64,000 bases of DNA from Gloeotrichia echinulata CP02 (GTDB taxonomy: Bacteria; Cyanobacteriota; Cyanobacteriia; Cyanobacteriales; Nostocaceae), in the NCBI GenBank assembly GCA_038087035.1, contig CP051187.1, forward strand, positions 6,578,001 through 6,642,000, written 5' to 3'. Every line of letters begins with the position of its first letter. Within the stretch, counting starts at the first letter, position 1. The translations under genes were made by a program, and so were the position numbers. Shown piece after piece: positions 27,176-36,321 of this stretch. The notes under the pieces were generated by a model. It did not search any database and had not been told where the DNA came from. It saw only the letters and a list, made by a program, of their open reading frames with translations.

Positions 27176-28336
27176 TTAGTTCCCTAACGCTCACAAATTT
27201 TAAGCCTTTTTCAAAATCAATCTCTTACATTCAGACCACTAACACTTTTATCAGGACTTAACAGTACTGGTAAATCTTCAGTTTTACAAGCTTTATTATT
27301 ATTAAGGCAATCTTATCAAAAAGGATTGCTATTAGAAAGAGGCTTAGTCCTCAATGGTGATTTAGTTAACATTGGTACAGTTGGAGATGCTATTTTTGAA
27401 GGTGCATCGAAACAAGATGAATTAATATTTGAAATTCATTGGAATGATAGTACAAAAAGTACTTGGAAATTTAAAAATGAAGAAGATATAGGAGCTAATT
27501 TTTTACAACTTACTTCGGAACATGTAGATTCTCAAATCTATGAATCATCCAGTCTTTTTAATCAAAACTTTCATTACATTGAAGCAGAGCGGATAGGACC
27601 TAGAGTATTTAATCAAATGTCATATGATAAAGGTCAATTACTCGGAACAATGGGCGGCTAGATGTGAATCACACATTACATTTTTTGGCAGTTAATGAAA
27701 GTAAAACTATTTATCATCAAAATTAGTCATCCAAAAGTAAAAACTTCACAAGCCACAATTTGGCGATCCAAAGGAAAAATCACTAACTTTAATAGATCAA
27801 GTCGAAGCATGGATGGGAGAAAGATTAGCCCAGGTACACGCATCAGGCTAAAATCAGATCCAGACATGGATTTGATCAATTTGCAATGTGCGTACGGAGA
27901 TAGTAATCCTTATCGTGTCAACTAATGTTGGCTTCGGAATTACCTACACTTACCAATTATTGTAGCAGGTACTCGCCTCAGAACCTGATTACACTAATTC
28001 TAGTTGAAAATCCAGAAGCTCATCTTCATCCGAGAGGACAAGCAAAAATGGGTGAATTATTAGCACTTGCAGCTAGTTGTGGTATTCAAGTAGTAATAGA
28101 AACGCATAGTGACCATGTTTTAAATGGTATTCGTCTTGCCGTTCATGGAGGGAAAAATAAAGCAAAATGACGTTCAACTACATTATTTTCAGCGACAAGA
28201 AAAACAAGGACAAGCTGTTATAGAAGTAGTATCACCGCGTATTGATAGAAACGGAAGAATTGATAAATGGCCGGATGGATTCTTTGATGAATGGGAAAAA
28301 AGTTTAGATGTTTTTACTTGAGCCTGCGGAGGAATA
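27172..28336 (+). pseudogene. AAA15-type ATPase copy 2, multiply frameshifted
   Basis: Begins with the correct ATG but has an extra T at codon 12 (CCTTTTTC for CCTTTTC) and many further insertions and substitutions to about 28320, including ATGGGCGGCTAG, which creates a stop. At least four open fragments together cover the protein. No intact product is possible. Confidence 0.92.
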
Positions 28337-28340
28337 GAAA

Positions 28341-28774
28341 GTGGATTTTGACTTAATATTAAATGAGCTTATCTTTGCAAAATTCCTGCTCCAAATGAAG
28401 AAGTAGCACAGGCAAAAGAATGTCTGAGCTAATTAAGACCATAAAAGCAGTTAAATCTCAGGGGGTGAAAGTAAGCCTTCGCACTAAAGACAATTTTCAT
28501 ACAATAATACTTGCACCTAATTATCCTCTACGTCGCTGGCTTAATGATGCAGATGAGGTAGAGCGAATTTTTATCAAAACTCTTGCAACTAAAGCACCTT
28601 TCTCAACTGATATTATAAGTTCTGAGATCCAAGATATTGAAAATAATACTAGCTTGTCTGAATTCCGTTACCAGGGAGAATTAGCTATTGGACTGGGTAT
28701 TGCTTATGTACTTAATACGATCACAATTAATACGATTCCAATCAGCTTGCTCTCTCAGGAATGCTGGGATTGTA
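28341..28774 (+). pseudogene. Unknown cassette gene, copy 2 (truncated)
   Basis: Starts with the same GTG as the intact gene, gains several single bases within the first 80 nt (for example GAGCTTATC for GAGCTATC), then matches exactly until the fold point at 28774, about 143 codons in. The 3' half of the gene is absent. Confidence 0.88.
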
Positions 28775-29175
28775 CTGATTGGAATCGTATTAATTGTGAT
28801 CGTATTAAGTACATAAGCAATACCCAGTCCAATAGCTAATTCTCCCTGGTAACGGAATTCAGACAAGCTAGTATTATTTTCAATATCTTGGATCTCAGAA
28901 CTTATAATATCAGTTGAGAAAGGTGCTTTAGTTGCAAGAGTTTTGATAAAAATTCGCTCTACCTCATCTGCATCATTAAGCCAGCGACGTAGAGGATAAT
29001 TAGGTGCAAGTATTATTGTATGAAAATTGTCTTTAGTGCGAAGGCTTACTTTCACCCCCTGAGATTTAACTGCTTTTATGGTCTTAATTAGCTCAGACAT
29101 TCTTTGCTGTGCTACTTCTTCATTTGGAGCAGGATTTTGCAAAGATAGCTCATTTAATATTAAGTCAAAATCCAC
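28775..29175 (-). pseudogene. Unknown cassette gene, copy 3 (5' fragment)
   Basis: Encodes the first 133 residues of the 17823-18806 protein, then runs across the fold junction into antisense sequence and stops at 28681. The open frame of 164 codons therefore ends in about 30 residues that are a junction artefact. Confidence 0.9.
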
Positions 29176-29178
29176 TTT

Positions 29179-30336
29179 CTATTCCTCCGCAGGCTCAAGT
29201 AAAACATCTAAACTTTTTTCCCATTCATCAAAGAATCCATCCGGCCATTTATCAATTCTTCCGTTTCTATCAATACGCGGTGATACTACTTCTATAACAG
29301 CTTGTCCTTGTTTTTCTTGTCGCTGAAAATAATGTAGTTGAACGTCATTTTGCTTTATTTTCCCTCCATGAACGGCAAGACGAATACCATTTAAAACATG
29401 GTCACTATGCGTTTCTATTACTACTTGAATACCACAACTAGCTGCAAGTGCTAATAATTCACCCATTTTTGCTTGTCCTCTCGGATGAAGATGAGCTTCT
29501 GGATTTTCAACTAGAATTAGTGTATCAGGTTCTGAGGCGAGTACTGCTACAATAATTGGTAAAGTGTAGGTAATTCCGAAGCCAACATTAGTTGCACGAT
29601 AAGGATTACTATCTCCGTACGCACATTGCAAATTGATCAAATCCATGTCTGGATTTGATTTTAGCCTGATGCGTGTACCTGGGCTAATTTCTCCCATCCA
29701 TGCTTCGACTTGATCTATTAAAGTTAGTGATTTTTCCTTTGGATCGCCAAATTGTGGCTGTGAAGTTTTTACTTTTGGATGACTTAATTTTTGATGATAA
29801 ATAAGTTTACTTTCATTAACTGCCAAAAAATGTAATGTGTATTCACATCTAGCGCCCATTGTTCCGAGTAATTGAACTTTATCATATGACATTTGATTAA
29901 ATACTCTAGGTCCTATCCGCTCTGCTTCAATGTAATGAAAGTTTTGATTAAAAAGACTGGATGATTCATAGATTTGAGAATCTACATGTTCCGAAGTAAG
30001 TTGTAAAAAATTAGCTCCTATATCTTCTTCATTTTTAAATTTCCAAGTACTTTTTGTACTATCATTCCAATGAATTTCAAATATTAATTCATCTTGTTTC
30101 GATGCACCTTCAAAAATAGCATCTCCAACTGTACCAATGTTAACTAAATCACCATTGAGGACTAAGCCTCTTTCTAATAGCAATCCTTTTTGATAAGATT
30201 GCCTTAATAATAATAAAGCTTGTAAAACTGAAGATTTACCAGTACTGTTAAGTCCTGATAAAAGTGTTAGTGGTCTGAATGTAAGAGATTGATTTTGAAA
30301 AGGCTTAAAATTTGTGAGCGTTAGGGAACTAATCAT
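29179..30336 (-). CDS. AAA15-type ATPase, copy 3 (intact)
   Basis: Identical protein to 18810-19967 (P-loop GLNSTGKSS, ENPEAHLHPRG, ETHSDHVLNG). Its operon partner downstream is truncated here, so only the copy 1 cassette is complete. Confidence 0.88.
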   Translation of the reverse strand: MISSLTLTNFKPFQNQSLTFRPLTLLSGLNSTGKSSVLQALLLLRQSYQKGLLLERGLVLNGDLVNIGTVGDAIFEGASKQDELIFEIHWNDSTKSTWKFKNEEDIGANFLQLTSEHVDSQIYESSSLFNQNFHYIEAERIGPRVFNQMSYDKVQLLGTMGARCEYTLHFLAVNESKLIYHQKLSHPKVKTSQPQFGDPKEKSLTLIDQVEAWMGEISPGTRIRLKSNPDMDLINLQCAYGDSNPYRATNVGFGITYTLPIIVAVLASEPDTLILVENPEAHLHPRGQAKMGELLALAASCGIQVVIETHSDHVLNGIRLAVHGGKIKQNDVQLHYFQRQEKQGQAVIEVVSPRIDRNGRIDKWPDGFFDEWEKSLDVLLEPAEE

Positions 30337-31463
30337 ACAAGTACCTCTTGAATAATTTTCTCGGTAATCATAAATCTATACTGTACTCTTTCTGATGCCT
30401 GAGATATAGATTCTAAAAAGTATTTATCATTGTCTACATATTGCTTATATTTATTGATTAATTCTGTTTTCCTATCTATCAAATGTTGAATTTCTTCATC
30501 GCTTAATTTGCTTAAAAGCACTGACCAAGATTCAAATAAAGCTTTATTTATAGGAAACTGCTTCTTTTGGGAATTAGATATTTTACGAAATGCATTTTTA
30601 CCAAATATATTCCAAGCAGCCACCATTGTTCTTCTAAAATTATTTTCTATTTTATTTAACTCTGTCTCAGAAAGTTTATTTGTCTTAGATAATGCCTTGG
30701 TCAAAAAAGTATCTCTATTATCTGCATAATCTTGATAAGACGTTAGAGTAAAGGCTATAAAACCTAGTATAAATTCCCGATCATCCATACGCATTTTACG
30801 GTTGTTTCCCAGGTTAACTACCTGTTTAAATTTTGGATCTGCGGCTAATTGAGTTAAAAACTTTGTTCCCTTACCAGGATTAAGAGCATGGCGTAATTCT
30901 TGAGGAGATAAAGCTAGTCCTCCTGTATTAATGCGTTTGAAAATATTATATTTAATTTCTGGAGGTGTCCCTTTATCTATCAAATAGACTGTTAGTTGAG
31001 TTTCTTCCAGGCGGCGTTGGTATCTACGCTCAATCTGCTCGAATGTTTTACCTTCGAGATTTGTAAGATATTCTAATCCAGATAGTTTGAGTTTTCTGTC
31101 TAGCATAAAGCGTTTTATGGCAAATAAACGCTGTAATCCATCGACTACTAACCATTTATCCTCATTAGTAGCATCTATATACAATGCTGGTATGGGGATG
31201 CGAATAATAATAGATTCTATGAGCCTACTTTGAGCATCTTCTTTCCATAAATTCGCATGACGTTGAAAATCAGGTGCTAAATCTAGCGCTTCTTCGCCAA
31301 TTCTTCTAAGTAATTGCTCAATGGTTGGCTCCCTCGTTACAATGTTAATTTCATCAGGATCATACTGGAAACTAACTTTTTCCTCTTGCTCTTCATCATT
31401 GTCTTCTTCCTCTAAAGTTTCTTCATCAAGTAATTCTACGTTATGGTTATTTAAATCTGTCAT
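30333..31463 (-). CDS. DUF262 domain protein, copy 3 (intact)
   Basis: Identical protein to 19964-21094, with the same four-base overlap with the ATPase gene and the same AAGGAG leader. Confidence 0.88.
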   Translation of the reverse strand: MTDLNNHNVELLDEETLEEEDNDEEQEEKVSFQYDPDEINIVTREPTIEQLLRRIGEEALDLAPDFQRHANLWKEDAQSRLIESIIIRIPIPALYIDATNEDKWLVVDGLQRLFAIKRFMLDRKLKLSGLEYLTNLEGKTFEQIERRYQRRLEETQLTVYLIDKGTPPEIKYNIFKRINTGGLALSPQELRHALNPGKGTKFLTQLAADPKFKQVVNLGNNRKMRMDDREFILGFIAFTLTSYQDYADNRDTFLTKALSKTNKLSETELNKIENNFRRTMVAAWNIFGKNAFRKISNSQKKQFPINKALFESWSVLLSKLSDEEIQHLIDRKTELINKYKQYVDNDKYFLESISQASERVQYRFMITEKIIQEVLV

Positions 31464-31613
31464 AATGGGTACTCCTTGGTGTTCAAACTCACGCAGTCTG
31501 CTGCTAATAATAAATCAATCAGCAAATGGGGCCTTTAAACTGGCGCACTTCAATCTTACTATCTCCCCAAATGATAGAGACGCAGGATTTCGCGCCTCTA
31601 CCTAGCTAATCTA

Positions 31614-32531
31614 TTACTTGTTTACCCTTTCCACCCCCGCCAACTCCAAAATCGGGGCTATCAAATCTTCCCGCTTCACCGCCATCATATGCACACCTTG
31701 ACACAATTGCTGCGCTATCTGTACTTGCTCGGCTGCAATTTTTACCCCTTCTTGTAGCGGGTCTTTGGCTTTCGCCAATCTATCAATAATGTGCTGGGGA
31801 ATATTTACACCAGGGACAACTTTATTAATAAACTGAGCATTTTTTGCCGATTTTAACAGAAAAATTCCCGCCAAAATTGGTTTTTGATGGGCAGAAGCTA
31901 TCTTGTCCATAAACTTTTCTAGTCTTTCAAAATCGGTAATTAATTGACTTTGAAAAAACTGCGCTCCCGCTTCAATTTTGCGTTCAAATCGACTCTGCAA
32001 ACCAGACCAACTCGCAGATTGCGGATCGACTGCAGCACCGGCAAATAAGTCTAAGACGCCATCGGTCAGGGGTTTTTCGTTGTAGTCAACACCCTGATTC
32101 ATTTTCCTAATTAGTTGCAGCAAACGCACAGCTTCTAAATCAAAAACGCCTTTGGCATCGGGATGATCCCCTGCTTTTACTGGGTCGCCTGTCAGTGCTA
32201 AAATATTGCGGATACCTAAAGCATGGGCGCCCATCAGGTCAGCTTGTATACCTATACGATTGCGATCGCGGCACGCTATCTGACAAATCGGCTCAATGCC
32301 ATTTTGCAATAAAATCACCGACGCTACCAACGAAGACATCCGCAATACGGCGCGGCTACCATCGGTAATATTGACAGCATGAACCCTCCCCTTAAGGGTC
32401 GCCGCCATTTCAATCATGTGCATTGGATCTCCACCTTTCGGAGGCGCTACTTCAGCAGTGATTAAAAACTCCCCTGCTTGTGCGGCTCTTTGAAAGGTAT
32501 TCAAGATTGTAGGACTATTGGTATCTTGCAT
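31614..32531 (-). CDS. metF: Methylenetetrahydrofolate reductase, copy 3
   Basis: Identical protein to 21245-22162. If the triplication is an assembly artefact, this and copy 1 are one locus. Confidence 0.88.
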   Translation of the reverse strand: MQDTNSPTILNTFQRAAQAGEFLITAEVAPPKGGDPMHMIEMAATLKGRVHAVNITDGSRAVLRMSSLVASVILLQNGIEPICQIACRDRNRIGIQADLMGAHALGIRNILALTGDPVKAGDHPDAKGVFDLEAVRLLQLIRKMNQGVDYNEKPLTDGVLDLFAGAAVDPQSASWSGLQSRFERKIEAGAQFFQSQLITDFERLEKFMDKIASAHQKPILAGIFLLKSAKNAQFINKVVPGVNIPQHIIDRLAKAKDPLQEGVKIAAEQVQIAQQLCQGVHMMAVKREDLIAPILELAGVERVNK

Positions 32532-32695
32532 AACATTCAGGTTTTCGCTTATCTAACAGCGTAAAACAAATGACACCTAAATGCTAAAATCTGGGGCATG
32601 GGGCATGGGGCATGGGGGAGTAATGACAAATGACAAATGACAAATGACAAATGACAAATGACCAATGACCAATGACCAATGACCAATGACAAATG

Positions 32696-33706
32696 TCAAA
32701 GAGGTACAGAATAACCCAAAGCCGCTTTGACTTGTGCGAGAGTTTGGTTAGCGATCGCTTGTGCTTTTTCTCTTCCATCCCGCAATACAGACTCTAAATA
32801 GCCTTTGTCATCCATTACCGCCTGATATTTTTCTTGCATCGGCTTCAATGCATGAATTGCTGTTTCTGTCAATAATGGTTTGAATTGTCCCCAGCCCATA
32901 TCTTGACATTCCGCTGCTACTTCTTCTTTGGTTTTACCAGCAAGTAGGGTATACAGTGTTAACAAGTTATGACACTCTGGACGTTCGGGATCGTCGAAAG
33001 TTAGACCGCGAACCGGATCAGTTTTACAGCGCTTTATTTTATTAGTAATCTGCTCCGGTGTATCTAGCAAATTAATCCGGCTCAATTCCGATGGATCAGA
33101 CTTCGACATTTTGCGAGTACCATCGGTCAAACTCATTACCCTTGCGCCTTCCTTACGGATTAAAGGTGCGGGTAACTTCAGCACTGGCTGGTCTGGTTTG
33201 GCAAATTGGTGATTAAATCGATTGACAATATCCCGCGTCAATTCCAAGTGTTGCTTTTGGTCTTCACCCACAGGTACTTGATCTGCTTGATACAGCAAAA
33301 TATCAGCCGCCATCAGCACTGGGTAGTCTAACAAGCCAACGCTGACATTTTCACCCTGCTTCACAGCCTTTTCCTTAAACTGGATCATATCTTGCAACCA
33401 GTTTAAGGGTGTGATGCAGTTGAGCAACCAAGTCAGTTCGCTATGTGCTGAAACATGAGATTGCACAAAGATACTAGAATAGTTTAAATCAATGCCACAG
33501 GCTAGATAAAGAGCGGCGATGTTGTAAGTATCTGCTGCCAACGTCGCCGGATTATGCGGTACAGTGATAGCGTGTAAATCCACCACACAAAAGTAATTAT
33601 CGTACTGGTCTTGGATTTCTACCCAGTTGCGAATTGCCCCTAAATAGTTGCCCAAATGTAGATTTCCAGTAGGTTGAACTCCCGAAAGAACGCGCTGCTT
33701 ACCCAT
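32696..33706 (-). CDS. trpS: Tryptophanyl-tRNA synthetase, copy 3
   Basis: Identical protein to 22327-23337, including the PTGNLHLGN and KMSKS motifs. It is followed on the upstream side by the real right flank of the locus (MITE, then the radical SAM gene). Confidence 0.93.
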   Translation of the reverse strand: MGKQRVLSGVQPTGNLHLGNYLGAIRNWVEIQDQYDNYFCVVDLHAITVPHNPATLAADTYNIAALYLACGIDLNYSSIFVQSHVSAHSELTWLLNCITPLNWLQDMIQFKEKAVKQGENVSVGLLDYPVLMAADILLYQADQVPVGEDQKQHLELTRDIVNRFNHQFAKPDQPVLKLPAPLIRKEGARVMSLTDGTRKMSKSDPSELSRINLLDTPEQITNKIKRCKTDPVRGLTFDDPERPECHNLLTLYTLLAGKTKEEVAAECQDMGWGQFKPLLTETAIHALKPMQEKYQAVMDDKGYLESVLRDGREKAQAIANQTLAQVKAALGYSVPL

Positions 33707-33925
33707 AAATTTAAGTTACTTATCCCAAATCCACATTAGTAAAGTGGCACTCACAAAACACATTCAATTTTGACATTTTCTAGGATGATTCGCTGTCGAG
33801 AACAATTTCCTAGTCAACAATTTTTCCACAAACCATGACATTTATTGACAAACCGTACCAAAAACCCATATCTCCAGAAAATTTACATGCACCTCCTAGA
33901 CTCACCTGTGCTAGTACAGATACTC

Positions 33926-33983
33926 GTAGGGGCGCAAGGCCTTGCGCCCCTACCACGTGGTCTATATACCTGAAAATTACTAT
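33926..33983. mobile_element. MITE-like palindromic repeat (fold point of the triplication)
   Basis: Palindromic core 33926-33953 (half-site GTAGGGGCGCAAGG) followed by the family's usual right arm (CACGTGGTCTATATACCTGAAAATTACT). In copy 1 the same core, at 23557-23584, is the mirror axis of the inverted duplication. Confidence 0.85.
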
Positions 33984-34065
33984 CATACAAAACTTAATAT
34001 CTCGTGAGAAAAACTAGCATTAACGTGGAAAGTAATTAATTTTTCTCATCCGGGGTGTGTGCTTC

Positions 34066-35652
34066 ATGAAAGTCTTACTACTCTGGCCGATAATGCCCAA
34101 TTCTTTCTGGTCATACCAGGAGACCCTTGACTTGGCTCTTTTACGCTCCACCAATCCGCCATTGGGTTTAATTACCGTAGCAGCAATGCTACCGAGTGAT
34201 TGGGAAATCAAATTGTGCGATCGCAATGTCGGTCTGGAGACAGATGCAGACTGGGAATGGTGTGATTTAGTAATTATCTCTGCAATGATTATCCAAAAAC
34301 AAGATTTTGGGGAATTAATTCAAAAAGGGGTAGCTTTAGGTAAAAAAGTGGCTGTAGGCGGACCATTCCCGACTTCAGTACCGGAATTTGCTCAAGCAGC
34401 AGGAGCCAACTATCTAATTTTAGATGAAGGGGAATGCACCATCCCCATGTTTTTAGCAGCGCTAGCACGGGGAGAACAACAAGGAATTTTCCGTGCTACA
34501 GAAAAGCCGGATGTCACCCAGACGCCGATACCGCGTTTCGACTTGTTAGATTTAGATGCTTACATGGCTATCACCGTGCAATTCTCACGGGGGTGTCCGT
34601 TCCAGTGTGAGTTTTGCGATATCATCACCTTGTTTGGTCGCAAACCGCGCACAAAAACACCAGAGCAGATGCTGGCTGAATTAGAAGTATTATATCAAAT
34701 GGGCTGGTCACGATATGTGTTTATCGTCGATGACAATTTTATCGGCAACAAACGCAATGCTAAAGTATTTTTGCGATCGCTCATTCCCTGGATGGAAAAA
34801 CGCAAATATCCCTTCCCATTACTCACAGAAGCGTCATTAAATCTAGCAGAAGACGACGAATTAATCGAACTAATGGTCAAAGCTGGCTTCGCGATGGTAT
34901 TCATGGGCATTGAAACGCCAGATATAGACAGCTTAGTCGGAATTTACAAAGAACAAAATACCCGACTTTCTCTAATTGAATCATGCCATAAAATTACACG
35001 AGCCGGGTTGCAAATCATGGCTGGCTTTATTATCGGATTTGACGGTGAACATTCTGGCGCAGGCGATCGCATTCAGCAATTTGTTGAAGATACTGCTATT
35101 CCCCAGGCTCATCTGGGATTATTGCAAGCCTTACCCAATACCGCGATGTGGACACGCTTACAACAAGAAGGACGTTTACTCGAAGGCTTAAGTAAATACT
35201 TTACCTCTCAAAAAACCTTGATGAATTTTGAACCCACACGTCCAATGGCAGAAATCGTCAACGAATTTATCACCGCTTTCTGGAACCTATACGAACCGCT
35301 ACCATACCTTAAGCGGACTTTTCGCCACTTTTCCATGATAAATGGTGCCCGTCCCCAAATCAACCGCCGGCTAACTTGGCATGAACTACGCTTATTAACA
35401 GTAATTTGCTGGCGACAAGGTGTATGGCGCTCAACTAGGTTATTATTCTGGTGGCAATTATTAGCGATCGCCTTCCAAAAACCCCAACTACTTTATGATT
35501 ACTTTGTGGCATTAAGTTTAGGCGAACACTTCTTTACATTCCGCCATGAAGTCAAGGCTTCGCTAGAAATCCAACTCGCAGCTTTAACACAAGAGAAAGA
35601 AGAAACTAGTTATCAATTATCCTCTGTTGAAGTTACAGCAATTTTCAGGTAA
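34066..35652 (+). CDS. B12-binding radical SAM protein, DUF4070 type
   Basis: A 528-residue protein. The N-terminal 140 or so residues have a cobalamin-binding Rossmann-like fold (MKVLLLWPIMP, PPLGLITVAAMLP, VAVGGPFPTSVPEFA), though the classic DxHxxG motif is not evident. The radical SAM cluster motif CxxxCxxC is SRGCPFQCEFCDI at about residues 176-183. A C-terminal DUF4070-like region follows (GFIIGFDGEHSGAGDRIQQFVEDTAIPQAHLGLLQALPNTAMW). These proteins are relatives of hopanoid and lipid methyl- or C-C-bond-forming enzymes; the substrate here is unknown. I chose ATG at 34066 over a GTG nine bases earlier. Confidence 0.85.
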   Translation: MKVLLLWPIMPNSFWSYQETLDLALLRSTNPPLGLITVAAMLPSDWEIKLCDRNVGLETDADWEWCDLVIISAMIIQKQDFGELIQKGVALGKKVAVGGPFPTSVPEFAQAAGANYLILDEGECTIPMFLAALARGEQQGIFRATEKPDVTQTPIPRFDLLDLDAYMAITVQFSRGCPFQCEFCDIITLFGRKPRTKTPEQMLAELEVLYQMGWSRYVFIVDDNFIGNKRNAKVFLRSLIPWMEKRKYPFPLLTEASLNLAEDDELIELMVKAGFAMVFMGIETPDIDSLVGIYKEQNTRLSLIESCHKITRAGLQIMAGFIIGFDGEHSGAGDRIQQFVEDTAIPQAHLGLLQALPNTAMWTRLQQEGRLLEGLSKYFTSQKTLMNFEPTRPMAEIVNEFITAFWNLYEPLPYLKRTFRHFSMINGARPQINRRLTWHELRLLTVICWRQGVWRSTRLLFWWQLLAIAFQKPQLLYDYFVALSLGEHFFTFRHEVKASLEIQLAALTQEKEETSYQLSSVEVTAIFR

Positions 35653-35665
35653 ATGAACCACATTT

Positions 35666-35750
35666 TTACAGCAATTTTCATTTCTTTGAACCACAGATCC
35701 TTTTAGTGGCGCAAGGCCTTGCGCCCCTAAAGCGTGGTCTATTTAAGTAG
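35666..35750. mobile_element. MITE-like palindromic repeat, GCGCAAGG core
   Basis: Starts TTACAGCAATTTTCATTTCTTTGAACCACAG, with core GTGGCGCAAGG/CCTTGCGCCCC and right arm GCGTGGTCTATTTAAG. A second, partial left arm (ACAGCAATTTTCAGGTAAATGAACCAC) lies directly before it, inside the end of the radical SAM gene. Confidence 0.8.
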
Positions 35751-35805
35751 TCATGCAAAATTAATTACACATTTATTTAACCTGGAATGACCGTTTGACC
35801 AAGCC

Positions 35806-35999
35806 AATTTTAGATTTTAGATTTTAGATTTTAGATTTTAGATTGTTTCGGTACCTTGCAGTCCCCGCAGAATTTTAGATTTTAGATTTTAGATTTTAGA
35901 TTTTAGATTTAATCCAAAATCCCAAATCCCAAATCTAAAATTGTTTGTCCCTTGTGGTCGGGGTCAATCCAAAATCCAAAATCCAAAATCCAAAATCGG
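35806..35999. repeat. ATTTTAG and AATCCAA short tandem repeats
   Basis: Two blocks of ATTTTAG heptamers separated by a 36-base unique stretch, then CCAAATC- and CCAAAAT-type heptamers of the opposite strand. Most of the 444-base gap between the radical SAM gene and 36096 is made of these repeats and the MITE. Confidence 0.85.
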
Positions 36000-36096
36000 T
36001 TGACCCAGAGGCGATCGCTAATAACCCAAGTTGAATTAAAGTTACAGTCTTTAGCTTTGATTTTTGTTTTCCGAGAGTGACACAACAGGGGGAGAC

Positions 36097-36321
36097 TTAA
36101 GGCTTGATATCTGGTGGAGTCAAGGCTGCATATTCTTCAGGAGAAAGAGCCGCATCCTTCACATTGATCTTCTTGGAGATGAATTTTTGCTGGTAGAATA
36201 AATCAGCTATCTCCTGCTGTCCAGTCAAAATATTGTCAGTAATCGGTCTTAAGGTAAAACGCCACCGCTTGACTATTTTTTCCAACGTAGGTATATCAAG
36301 CTGGGCGTCACGGCCAATAAT
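36097..36321 (-). pseudogene. C-terminal remnant of a sulfonate/taurine-binding protein
   Basis: The frame is open from the IS end at 36321 to the stop at 36097 and reads GRDAQLDIPTLEKIVKRW, PITDNILTGQQEIADLFYQQ and ISKKINVKDAAL. The last two segments match the C-terminus of SsuA-like substrate-binding proteins (QQKIADTFYELKLIPKKINVKDAV pattern). Everything upstream has been removed at the ISL3 element. It shows that a sulfonate ABC transporter once stood here. Confidence 0.78.

Larger units (their letters stand above)
23571..28774. repeat. Inverted triplication, copy 2 (inverted, indel-rich)
   Basis: Reverse complement of 18377-23570, joined tail-to-tail at the MITE palindrome centre (23570/23571). 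It is 5,204 bases against 5,194 in copy 1, a net gain of ten. Single-base indels, mostly in or near homopolymers, break trpS, metF, the ATPase and the unknown gene; the DUF262 gene is untouched. The density of changes is highest at about 27200-28430. Confidence 0.93.
28775..33953. repeat. Inverted triplication, copy 3
   Basis: Direct copy of 18406-23584 displaced by 10,369 bases, with the encoded proteins identical. It begins abruptly inside the unknown gene at CTGATTGGAATCG and ends in the MITE core, after which unique sequence (CACGTGGTC) continues as a normal MITE right arm. Confidence 0.95.

Noticed and set aside
28681..29175. 164-codon version of the unknown cassette gene
   Set aside because: The last 30 or so codons are read across the fold junction into antisense sequence, so this is not a natural gene end.
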